A stretch of DNA of 7,991 nt from JANLTP01 sp031363055 (GCA_031363055.1 JANLTP010000088.1:1-7991); one strand, 5' to 3'. Shown: positions 1 through 5,851, numbered from the stretch's first letter. Translations and numbers: made by a program. Notes: generated by a model not told the origin, from the letters alone.

Positions 1-333
1 GCCGCATGGGCGATGATCCATTTCCTGGGCGCCGAAGGGTATCGCGCGATCGCCTCAGAATTGATGGCGAGCATCGATGCCTATGTCGATGGCATCCATT
101 CGATCGATGGCTTGCGGGTGGTCGGAAAGCCCGATCTGGCAGTGGTAGCGTTCACTTCGGATCAGGTAGACATGATGCGCGTCGCCGGCAAAATGTCGGG
201 TAAGGGTTGGCTACCGGGACTTATTCGAAAGCCGACCGGCATTCACCGCATGATGTCGATGCTGCATGCCGGCTCGAACGATCAATTTCTGGCCGACCTT
301 CGGGAGGTGGTCGGGAGCAAGGCCGTCAAATGA
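1..333 (+). CDS. PLP-dependent lyase/decarboxylase, sphingosine-1-phosphate lyase-like (3' end only)
   Basis: This is the C-terminal 110 residues of a protein whose start lies left of the window; the reading frame is open from base 1 and stops with TGA at 331-333. The first visible residues (AAWAMIHFLGAEGYRAIA) match the region after the PLP lysine in group II PLP decarboxylases and especially in sphinganine/sphingosine-1-phosphate lyase-like proteins, where an Ala-rich segment with a Trp is followed by a 'LG.eGY' helix. The remaining C-terminal subdomain (GLRVVGKPDLAVVAFTSD, then a GIHRMMSM segment) also fits the small domain of these fold-type I enzymes. The PLP-binding lysine is outside the window, so the reaction cannot be fixed; such enzymes split phosphorylated long-chain bases or decarboxylate amino acids. 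It is followed after 46 bp by the thiolase-like gene on the same strand, so it is probably co-transcribed with the acyl-CoA cluster. Family call is fairly sure, substrate is not. Confidence 0.8.
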   Translation, partial: AAWAMIHFLGAEGYRAIASELMASIDAYVDGIHSIDGLRVVGKPDLAVVAFTSDQVDMMRVAGKMSGKGWLPGLIRKPTGIHRMMSMLHAGSNDQFLADLREVVGSKAVK

Positions 334-379
334 TAGGATCGGCGAATTCCTGATATTTTTAGAGCGGAACCCCTCACCC

Positions 380-1546
380 ATGAGCATTCGAAGAAAAGCC
401 TGTATCGCCGGCGCGTTCGAACACCCGACCCGAAAGGCACCCGATAAGACGGTCGCGCAACTGCATGCCGAATGTGCCAGGGGCGCGTTAGCTGATGCCG
501 GGCTATCGTTGCATGACGTCGACGGCTACTTCTGCGCCGGCGACGCGCCGGGGCTCGGGCCGAACAACATGGCCGATTACCTGGGGCTGAAGACGCGTCA
601 TATCGACTCGACCGATACCGGTGGTTCGTCTTACCTGATTCACGTGGCCCATGCCGCACAGGCGATCGCCGCCGGCAAATGCAATGTCGCCTTGATCACC
701 TTGGCCGGTCGGCCACGCAGCGAAGGGTCCAGCGGCGTGGCACCGCGACCGTACTCGCTGCTGACGCCCGACGTACCTTGGGAAATGCCATATGGCCCGG
801 TCACCGTCAACATGTATGCGCTGGTAGCCGCGCGCCATATGTACGAGTACGGAACGACCAGCGAACAGCTCGCCTGGATCAAGGTCGCCGCCGCAGCGCA
901 CGCCCAATACAACCCGCATGCCATGTTGCGCGAAGTGGTCACGGTCGAACAGGTACTGGCGTCACCGATGATTTCCGATCCGCTGCGCAAGCTCGACTGT
1001 TGCGTGGTCAGCGACGGCGGCGGCGCACTGATTGTCGTGCGTCCCGAAATCGCCCGCACACTCAAGCGCCCGGTCGTCAACATTCTGGGCAGTGGTGAAG
1101 CGGTCAAGGGCCAGTTGAATGGCCAGGTCGATCTGAACTGGTCAGCCGCCGCCTGGTCAGGACCGCAGGCGTTTACCGAAGCGGGCGTGAATCAGAAAGA
1201 TATCCAGTACGCATCGATCTACGACAGCTTCACGATCACCGTGCTCATGCAACTTGAAGACCTGGGCTTTTGCACGAAGGGCGAAGGCGGCAAGTTCGTG
1301 GCCGACGGCAATCTCATTTCCGGCGTTGGCAAGTTACCGTTCAACACCGACGGCGGTGGCTTGTGCAATAACCATCCAGCGAACCGAGGCGGCATCACCA
1401 AGGTCATCGAGGCGGTCCGGCAACTGCGCGGCGAGGCGCACGAAAAGGTGCAGGTGCCGAACTGCAAGCTTGCCCTCGCCCACGGCACCGGCGGCTTGCT
1501 GGGATCACGCCATGCCGGCGCCACCTTGATCATGGAACGGGAGTAA
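380..1546 (+). CDS. Thiolase-like lipid-transfer/SCP-x family protein, Cys-less (possible Ltp2-type aldolase or acyltransferase)
   Basis: The protein has 388 residues, the usual length for SCP-x/lipid-transfer thiolase-like proteins. The chosen ATG at 380 gives the typical start (MSIRRKACIAGAFEHPTR); an in-frame ATG at 266 lies inside the preceding gene and was rejected. Family signatures visible are the TGGSSYL segment (80-86), the YDSFTITVLMQLEDLGFC segment (about 278-295), GGGLCNNHPANRGG with conserved His332, and a C-terminal HGTGG motif. Classical thiolases carry a nucleophilic Cys in the first of these and a second Cys near the C-terminus. Here residues 75-90 contain no Cys and the last motif reads HGTGG, so ordinary Claisen thiolysis is unlikely. 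In mycobacteria and actinobacteria the related Ltp2 proteins lack this Cys and act as retro-aldolases on steroid side-chain CoA thioesters together with a DUF35 protein; such a partner starts 3 bp downstream. By inference this gene encodes the catalytic subunit of a similar complex. The real substrate is unknown. Confidence 0.88.
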   Translation: MSIRRKACIAGAFEHPTRKAPDKTVAQLHAECARGALADAGLSLHDVDGYFCAGDAPGLGPNNMADYLGLKTRHIDSTDTGGSSYLIHVAHAAQAIAAGKCNVALITLAGRPRSEGSSGVAPRPYSLLTPDVPWEMPYGPVTVNMYALVAARHMYEYGTTSEQLAWIKVAAAAHAQYNPHAMLREVVTVEQVLASPMISDPLRKLDCCVVSDGGGALIVVRPEIARTLKRPVVNILGSGEAVKGQLNGQVDLNWSAAAWSGPQAFTEAGVNQKDIQYASIYDSFTITVLMQLEDLGFCTKGEGGKFVADGNLISGVGKLPFNTDGGGLCNNHPANRGGITKVIEAVRQLRGEAHEKVQVPNCKLALAHGTGGLLGSRHAGATLIMERE

Positions 1547-1549
1547 CCG

Positions 1550-1951
1550 ATGGCCACACCCTATGTCGATCGCCCGTTGATGGCGAACATCTTCGATCCG
1601 GCCACCGCGCCTTTTTTTGAAGCGGCCAACGCGGGTCGCTTTCTGATCAAACGCTGCACCGCCTGCAGCAAGCCACATTGGTATCCGCGGCCGCTCTGCC
1701 CGTACTGTCTGGGCGACACCGAATGGATCGAAGCCAGTGGTCACGGCACGATCTACAGCGTTAGTGTGACCCGGCGCGCCGGCCCGCAGGCCTACGCGAT
1801 TGCCTATGTTCAGCTCGCGGAAGGCGTGACGATGTTGACCAATATCGTTGATGCCGATCTCGACAGCCTGAAGATTGGTCAGGCGGTTACCGTGACGTTC
1901 AAGGCCACCGAGGGTGATGGGGTCATGCCGATGTTCAAGCCGGTCGGTTAG
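1550..1951 (+). CDS. DUF35 Zn-ribbon/OB-fold protein, partner of the thiolase-like protein
   Basis: This 133-residue protein has a rubredoxin-like zinc ribbon with four cysteines at 36, 39, 50 and 53 (CTAC...CPYC), followed by an OB-fold (about 60-130) beginning with GHGTIYSVSVTRR. An N-terminal helix with the FFEAANAGRFLIKRC pattern is typical of the DUF35 family. The start at ATG 1550 is supported by a GGGAG ribosome binding site at 1539-1543, inside the end of the thiolase-like gene; an ATG at 1580 is a less likely alternative. Proteins of this family pair with SCP-x/thiolase-like subunits and are needed for their activity, as shown for the DUF35 domain of ChsH2 with Ltp2. The 3-bp gap implies translational coupling and a stoichiometric complex in the cytoplasm. 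It is probably not an enzyme itself. Family assignment is firm; the partnership is inferred from position. Confidence 0.9.
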   Translation: MATPYVDRPLMANIFDPATAPFFEAANAGRFLIKRCTACSKPHWYPRPLCPYCLGDTEWIEASGHGTIYSVSVTRRAGPQAYAIAYVQLAEGVTMLTNIVDADLDSLKIGQAVTVTFKATEGDGVMPMFKPVG

Positions 1952-1957
1952 GCAGGT

Positions 1958-1978
1958 TCGGGTCTTATCCAGACCCGA
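1958..1978 (+). terminator. Hairpin just after the DUF35 gene, possible terminator
   Basis: A perfect 8-bp inverted repeat (TCGGGTCT at 1958-1965 and AGACCCGA at 1971-1978) with a 5-base loop begins 7 bases after the DUF35 stop codon. Its position suggests transcript termination or 3'-end protection for the preceding genes. It is not followed by a clear run of T, so a canonical Rho-independent terminator is not shown. Confidence 0.45.
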
Positions 1979-2037
1979 GTGTGGAAATTTCGAATCCGTA
2001 AGCCGCGCTCAATTGTCGTGGTTCTTCCATAGCCTGC

Positions 2038-2058
2038 GACCCGAAGGATTTTTGGGTC
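2038..2058. other. Second hairpin in the gap before the double acyl-CoA dehydrogenase gene
   Basis: GACCCGAA (2038-2045) can pair with TTTGGGTC (2051-2058) with one G-T pair and a 5-base loop. It lies in the 209-bp gap between the DUF35 and dehydrogenase genes. There is no T run, so it may be a weak terminator, an RNA stability element or a leader structure. No convincing sigma70 promoter was found in the rest of the gap. Confidence 0.3.
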
Positions 2059-2160
2059 CATTAAGGGATAACCGCGTCCGGACGATGATGACCGCCGCGC
2101 TTTCGGAAATTGTTCGTTTCGGGCACTATTAATGGTGCTACCAAGTAACGAAGTTTGCCG

Positions 2161-4497
2161 ATGAATATCATTACTCCTGTCCAGCAAATCCCTCTGGCGA
2201 CTGACGAGGAGCGGCAAATGCTGCGCGATTCGGTGCGCGGTTTTCTGGCCGAGCATTGGCCGTCGGCAAGCGCGGTCGAGCAGGCCAATCACCCGGCCGA
2301 GTTGCGCAAGATCTGGAAGAAACTCGCTAACCAGGGCGTGGTCGAGCTCGGTGGCGACCCGGCCGGGGGCGGCCTGCGTGAGCTGCTGGCGGTAATGCAG
2401 GAATTGGGCCGTGCCGCCTGTCCAGTGCCGCTGGCCGACGCTGCGGCGTTGAACCTGCTGCGTGCGCAGCGCGCGATCAGCGCGCCGACGCTGATCGCGC
2501 TGATCGATCGGGTACCGCGCGGCGACGCCATGGTCTGCGTCACGTTCGGCGATGCCGATCCCGAGCACAACGCGGGCAGCGTGCGGATTGCGCAGTCTGC
2601 CGGCGCCGGCGGATCGTTGGCTAGGGGAACGGACGGAACAGACGGCGTCGAAGGAACAGATGACACCATCTCGGGCCAGTGCAATTTCGTCGACGGCGCG
2701 GCCGCCGCGACCCACTTGCTGGTTTTTGTCGCCGGCGGCACGAAGCTGGTGCGGGTCGCCGCCGATGCGGCCGGCGTCACGATCACGCCGACCCGCGCCA
2801 TGGGCGCGAACGGATTGTGCCGCGTCGACTTTGCGAACGCACCGGCCTGCGTCGTTGCGATCAGCCCCGACCAGGTGCGCGATCTGATTTCGGTGTCGCG
2901 CCTGGCGCATGCGGCGCGCGCCACCGGCGCCGCCGATCGCTCGTTCGAACTGGCGGTCGCCTATGCGAAGGATCGCAAGCAGTTCGGCCAACCGATCGGA
3001 CGCTACCAGGCCCTTCAGCACAAGCTGGCGACCAACCTGATTGCATTGAACGCGGTGCAGTTGAGCCTGGACAATGCCGCCCTACACTACGATCGTCGCG
3101 ACGATCGCTGGCGCCCGTTCGCGGCCGCCGCGTTCGCATACACGAACATGGTGTTACGTCAGGTGTCGTTGCAGACCCATCATGCGTTCGGCGCCATCGG
3201 CTACGCCGAGGACCATGAGGCGCCGCGCCACTTCAAGCGTGTCCATCTGGATGTCGCGGTGCATGGCGGCGGGCGCGCGGCGCGCGAGGAACTGGCCGCC
3301 CGTTATCTTGGCGATCACGACAATGAGCTGCCGCAGTTCGACCTGGGCGCGGCGGCAAATCGGTTCCGCCAGGAGGTCCGCACCTGGCTGGCGAAGCACT
3401 GGTCGGCCGAGCGGCGAGAAGCCTACGAATGCTCGCCCAACGTGCATCGCGAATTCGACGCGCAGTTCGCGCGCGAACTGGGCAAGACCGGTTGGATCGC
3501 GCTCAGTTGGCCTAAACGGTTTGGCGGCCAGGAACGTACGCCGTTCGAGCTGATGGCCTTTTTGGAAGAGATGACCCGCGCCGATGCGCCGCGAGCCGGC
3601 GCGCCGATTCAGGCCGCATCCTGGATGGATTTCGGCAAGCCTGAGCAGCAGCAGCGCTACCTGCCCGAGATCGCCAGCGGCGAAGTCATGTACGGCATGT
3701 GGTACAGCGAGCCGAACTCGGGCTCGGACCTGGCGTCGCTGCGCACCCGCGCCGTGCGCGACGGCGATCACTGGGTGATCAACGGCCAGAAGATCTGGAC
3801 CACGACTTACTGGGGCGACTATATGTGGCTGGCCGCGCGCACCGACCCGGACGCCAAGCCCGCGCACGCCGGCATCAGCATGTTCATCGTGCGCACCGAC
3901 ACGCCCGGCATCACGCGCACGCCGATCAAGACAATGTACGACGGCGAGTTCTGCAACACCTTCTTCGACGATGTGCGCATCCCGGCCGATGCGCTGGTCG
4001 GCGAGGTCAATGGCGGCTGGCAGGTGCTGACCGGTTCGTTGGGCGTGGAGCGCGCCTACGTCGGCGGCAACGTGCTGATGAAGATCGCCCGCCAGTTCGA
4101 GGAGTTGTGCGAATACATTCGCTCGGCCACGGTAAACGGCAAGCCCCTGCGTGACGATGCGGTCGTGCGCGACCTGATCGGCGGCTACGCGGCGCAGATC
4201 GAAGCGGGCCGACAGCTCGCGCGCCATTGTGTCGCGATGCTCGCGCGCGGCGAGACGCCGACCTACGAGGCCGCGATCACCAAGGTGTTCGCCGGCGAGC
4301 TGATGGAGCAGTTCTTCGAATCGGCGCTGGACATCCTCGGCATGGAGGCGACCTTATCGGCCGGCAGCGCCGGTGCGCCGCTACGCGGCCACCTCGAACA
4401 GAAGCTGCGCCATTCGCTGATGTGGGTGATCAGCCTGGGCACCAACGAGATTCAGCGCAGCCTGATCGCGCAGCGTGCGCTCGGGCTGCCGCGGTGA
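2161..4497 (+). CDS. Fused two-domain acyl-CoA dehydrogenase (FadE34-like)
   Basis: The 778-residue protein consists of two acyl-CoA dehydrogenase domains in tandem, about 1-385 and 400-778; a usual single-domain enzyme has 380-400 residues. The N-terminal half carries the FAD-contact motif RKQFGQ (272-277), then HHAFGAIGYAEDHEAPR, but has no Glu at the catalytic helix position (RLAHAARATGAA). The C-terminal half carries the WYSEPNSGSD substrate/FAD motif (514-523) and Glu630 in GVERAYVGG, the position used by isovaleryl- and long-chain acyl-CoA dehydrogenases. It lacks an RxQFG motif, and Leu759 in LGTNEIQR stands where medium-chain enzymes have their Glu. The halves are therefore complementary, as in the alpha2beta2 ChsE enzymes and fused FadE34 of steroid side-chain oxidation. 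Expected reaction: FAD-dependent alpha,beta-dehydrogenation of an acyl-CoA, with electrons passed to ETF. A (GTD)-rich insert sits at 156-168. ATG 2161 was chosen over an in-frame TTG at 2155, with the weak purine stretch AACGAAG (2147-2153) as possible ribosome binding site. Confidence 0.93.
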   Translation: MNIITPVQQIPLATDEERQMLRDSVRGFLAEHWPSASAVEQANHPAELRKIWKKLANQGVVELGGDPAGGGLRELLAVMQELGRAACPVPLADAAALNLLRAQRAISAPTLIALIDRVPRGDAMVCVTFGDADPEHNAGSVRIAQSAGAGGSLARGTDGTDGVEGTDDTISGQCNFVDGAAAATHLLVFVAGGTKLVRVAADAAGVTITPTRAMGANGLCRVDFANAPACVVAISPDQVRDLISVSRLAHAARATGAADRSFELAVAYAKDRKQFGQPIGRYQALQHKLATNLIALNAVQLSLDNAALHYDRRDDRWRPFAAAAFAYTNMVLRQVSLQTHHAFGAIGYAEDHEAPRHFKRVHLDVAVHGGGRAAREELAARYLGDHDNELPQFDLGAAANRFRQEVRTWLAKHWSAERREAYECSPNVHREFDAQFARELGKTGWIALSWPKRFGGQERTPFELMAFLEEMTRADAPRAGAPIQAASWMDFGKPEQQQRYLPEIASGEVMYGMWYSEPNSGSDLASLRTRAVRDGDHWVINGQKIWTTTYWGDYMWLAARTDPDAKPAHAGISMFIVRTDTPGITRTPIKTMYDGEFCNTFFDDVRIPADALVGEVNGGWQVLTGSLGVERAYVGGNVLMKIARQFEELCEYIRSATVNGKPLRDDAVVRDLIGGYAAQIEAGRQLARHCVAMLARGETPTYEAAITKVFAGELMEQFFESALDILGMEATLSAGSAGAPLRGHLEQKLRHSLMWVISLGTNEIQRSLIAQRALGLPR

Positions 4498-4503
4498 GCG
4501 GCG

Positions 4504-4706
4504 CTACTGCTTCTCGATTCCGGCACGTCGCGCAATCGACTCGAAGCGCTCGGTTTCACTGCGATCATCGCGCTGAACGCGTTGGGCGTCGATGACACCG
4601 GGTCCAGCATCCAGCCTATGTAGACTTGGCCGATATCGTCGGAGCCGACCGCGACTGCAATCGAGTGGTCGAACGGCACCGTTTGGCGTATCAGAGGCTT
4701 GAGATG
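4504..4706 (-). pseudogene. Possible remnant of an unrecognised gene
   Basis: On the - strand two overlapping frames look mildly protein-like. One reads PLIRQTVPFDHSIAVAVGSD and onward to about 4590; the other reads VIDAQRVQRDDRSETERF and ends in IEKQ with a TAG stop at 4504-4506. A single one-base shift near 4575-4590 would join them into one C-terminal stretch of about 65 residues. I do not recognise the family. The stretch ends tail-to-tail, 6 bases from the dehydrogenase stop codon. It sits at the edge of a clearly decayed region, which makes a remnant plausible, but the evidence is only sequence feel and chance reading frames are common at this GC content. Confidence 0.22.
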
Positions 4707-4727
4707 GTAAGGATCGCGAGTTATGCT
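4699..4727 (+). promoter_or_regulatory. Sigma70-like promoter of the dead AbrB-Doc module
   Basis: TTGAGA (4699-4704, five of six consensus bases) and TATGCT (4722-4727, four of six) are separated by 17 bp. The spacing and the distance of about 40 bp to the antitoxin ATG at 4766 fit a promoter of the antitoxin-toxin operon. Confidence 0.5.
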
Positions 4728-4746
4728 TTTTGTATAACGCAACTCG
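4717..4746. promoter_or_regulatory. Nested palindromes, likely antitoxin operator
   Basis: CGAGTT (4717-4722) and AACTCG (4741-4746) form a perfect outer inverted repeat; GTTAT (4720-4724) and ATAAC (4734-4738) form an inner one. The site overlaps the presumed -10 element and ends 19 bp before the antitoxin start. AbrB/MazE antitoxins bind such palindromes to repress their own operon, so an autoregulatory operator is the simplest reading. It is an inference from position and symmetry. Confidence 0.45.
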
Positions 4747-4765
4747 TTTTATCGGAGCTTCTGCC

Positions 4766-4990
4766 ATGTGTCTCAAAATCAAACAAATCGGCAATTCGAC
4801 CGGACTTATTCTGCCCAAAGAATTGCTCGCGTGATTGCGTCTGGAGCACGGCGATAGCGTACTGGTAACTGAAGGGCCGGATCAATCAATTACGCTCACG
4901 CCTTACTCGGACGATGATGAAGAGACGATGCAAATCGCGTGCGATTCGATGAAGAAGTACGCTTCAGTCTTCAGGGGCCTGGCGAAGTGA
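4766..4990 (+). pseudogene. AbrB/MazE/SpoVT-type antitoxin, interrupted by an in-frame stop
   Basis: Reading from ATG 4766 gives a SpoVT-AbrB swapped-hairpin DNA-binding domain: MCLKIKQIGNSTGLILPKEL, then a stop, then LRLEHGDSVLVTEGPDQSIT, and an acidic C-terminal tail ending in KKYASVFRGLAK with TGA at 4988-4990. The 'IGNSTGLILPKE' and 'L.L..GD.V' elements are diagnostic for this antitoxin family. The total of 74 codons matches the usual length of about 75-80 residues. The TGA at 4832-4834 sits where homologues normally have an Arg or similar residue, so a single C-to-T change of CGA would explain it. A GGAG ribosome binding site at 4754-4757 supports the start. It partners the overlapping doc-like gene. 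Only a 22-residue peptide would be made, so the antitoxin is almost certainly inactive unless the stop is read through or is a sequencing error. Confidence 0.85.
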
Positions 4991-5321
4991 ATGAGCCGAG
5001 GTGGCTAACGCAAGCTCAAATACCCGAATACACCACGAGCAGCTTGTCATCTTCGGCGGTCCCGCCGGCATTCGCGACGTCTGCTTATTGCAATCGGCGA
5101 TTGATCGGCCGCGTTACAAATGAGTTTACGGCGAACGCGACCTCGCAGTGCTGGCGGCGGCTTGCGGATTTGGGCTAGCGAAAAATCACCTATTTGTTGA
5201 CGGTAACAAACGCGCCGCCTTTGCGGCCGTTATTGTGTTCATGGCAAAAAATCAATCCCCGAGCGATCCAACGCCTGCCGATGCCACCCACACCATAATT
5301 GAGCTGGCCGCAGGCAAATTG
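4987..5321 (+). pseudogene. Doc-like (Fic-fold) toxin, frameshifted, with stop and lost 3' end
   Basis: A GTG start at 4987 overlaps the antitoxin stop by four bases (GTGA) and gives VNEPRWLTQAQI, the typical Doc N-terminus. The match then jumps to the next frame at about 5023-5025 (RIHHEQLVIFGGPAGIRDVC), consistent with loss of one base. In that frame TGA at 5121-5123 interrupts the AIDRPRYK / VYGERDL segment. The catalytic motif HLFVDGNKRAAF at 5187-5222 is preserved; the Lys of DGNKR marks the Doc type, which phosphorylates EF-Tu, rather than AMP-transferring Fic proteins (HxFx..GNGR). The homology ends after IIELAAGKL at about 5321, leaving some 15 C-terminal residues missing where a foreign gene fragment abuts. 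Three independent lesions make it a clear pseudogene. An uninterrupted frame at 5148-5522 contains the Fic motif but is not an intact gene. Confidence 0.87.
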
Positions 5322-5636
5322 CGAGTCAGCGGTCATGCGTCCCGGCTCGAAGAAAGTCGCGACGCGCAGCGAGCCGTCCTTGCTTCCAGGAGAAGTCGCG
5401 GAGCCGGCGAGAAGGCTGATTCCTTTCGGGCTCGAAACGATGGTAGTCGTGCCTGCGGCGGAATTGTCACTGCCGTTGCCGACGGTTCCATTCGCATTGC
5501 TGCCGGGATCCGAACTCGCTGAGCCTCCCCCCGAGCCACCGCATGCAACTGCGACCGCAAAGTTCGCGCTCATCAATATGAGTTGAAGTGGCCGTTGTAA
5601 CCGATTCACGATTTTCCTGAAACCCGGGTTGGTCAT
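5322..5636 (-). pseudogene. 5' fragment of an NHL-repeat lipoprotein gene
   Basis: On the - strand, ATG at 5636 starts a protein with basic residues (MTNPGFRKIVNRLQRP), a hydrophobic stretch (LQLILMSANFAVAVA) and Cys32 in an AVAC lipobox, followed by a Gly/Ser/Asn-rich linker typical of exported lipoproteins. Next comes TTTIVSSPKGISLLAGS, a PGSKDG turn and ATFFEPGRMTADS. This is the opening of the first repeat of proteobacterial NHL/beta-propeller lipoproteins ('LAGs...pG..DG...a.F..P.g...Ds.GN.Y'). The similarity stops at about 5322, exactly where the Doc remnant ends, so only about 105 of several hundred codons remain. The frame stays open by chance to a stop at 5190. If expressed, the product would be a short lipid-anchored stub. 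The start at 5636 is preferred because more upstream ATGs overlap the presumed promoter. Confidence 0.72.
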
Positions 5637-5667
5637 GGACTGCGCGCCTGCCATTAGTCTTGCGCAA

Positions 5668-5699
5668 AGCATAGACAATGCAATTTGCTCGGTCTATGC
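5668..5699 (-). promoter_or_regulatory. Promoter with inverted repeat upstream of the lipoprotein fragment
   Basis: On the - strand TAGACC (5696-5691) and TATGCT (5673-5668) form a moderate sigma70 pair with a 17-bp spacer, about 32 bp before the chosen ATG. A perfect 8-bp inverted repeat (GCATAGAC at 5669-5676 and GTCTATGC at 5692-5699) has one arm over each promoter element, the layout of a repressor site. The regulator is unknown. Confidence 0.4.
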
Positions 5700-5754
5700 C
5701 ATTGGTCGGTTTCTACGCAGTTCGTGCACGGTTGCTCGTTCCGGCCATCCTGAC

Positions 5755-5841
5755 TATGATGCTCCATTGCCACCGATTTGGCACCAAGACGGCCTGACCA
5801 TGCCAATCACTCTCGGTATCCTGAACTGCATCAACGCCTGA
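5755..5841 (+). pseudogene. Possible C-terminal remnant of an unknown gene before the dioxygenase gene
   Basis: In the frame ending with TGA at 5839-5841 the last residues read YDAPLPPIWHQDGLTMPITL and then GILNCINA. The segment looks like a natural protein tail rather than random sequence, and the stop codon overlaps the GAGG ribosome binding site of the next gene, as often seen in operons. No start codon or upstream homologous sequence is evident, because the upstream part belongs to the lipoprotein promoter region. I do not recognise the family. It may be the end of a former operon partner of the dioxygenase gene. Confidence 0.25.
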
Positions 5842-5851
5842 GGCCCTTGCG

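Noticed and set aside
266..379. Earlier in-frame ATG extending the thiolase-like protein by 38 residues
   Set aside because: It lies inside the preceding PLP-lyase gene, and the extra residues do not resemble the family; the start at 380 gives the standard N-terminus.
2155..2160. TTG at 2155 as start of the fused dehydrogenase
   Set aside because: It adds only two residues, and the ATG at 2161 is a stronger codon at better spacing from the purine stretch at 2147-2153.
1948..3021. Long open frame on the - strand (357 codons)
   Set aside because: It lies opposite the fused dehydrogenase gene, is Arg/Ala/Gly-rich low-complexity, and shows no motif; it is a GC-driven shadow frame.
3154..4227. 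Another 357-codon open frame on the - strand
   Set aside because: It is antisense to well-conserved dehydrogenase motifs and has no recognisable domain or ribosome binding site.
5190..5321. Continuation of the lipoprotein frame on the - strand
   Set aside because: Past about 5322 the frame is antisense to the Doc remnant and NHL similarity ends; it is chance read-through.
5148..5522. Uninterrupted 124-codon frame with the Fic/Doc motif taken as an intact toxin gene
   Set aside because: It lacks the Doc N-terminal helices, which are present upstream in other frames, and its C-terminal half is antisense to the lipoprotein fragment.
4498..5851. Possible insertion sequence or transposon remnant explaining the decay
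   Set aside because: No transposase-like residues, terminal inverted repeats or target-site duplications were found; the damage looks like point mutation and deletion.
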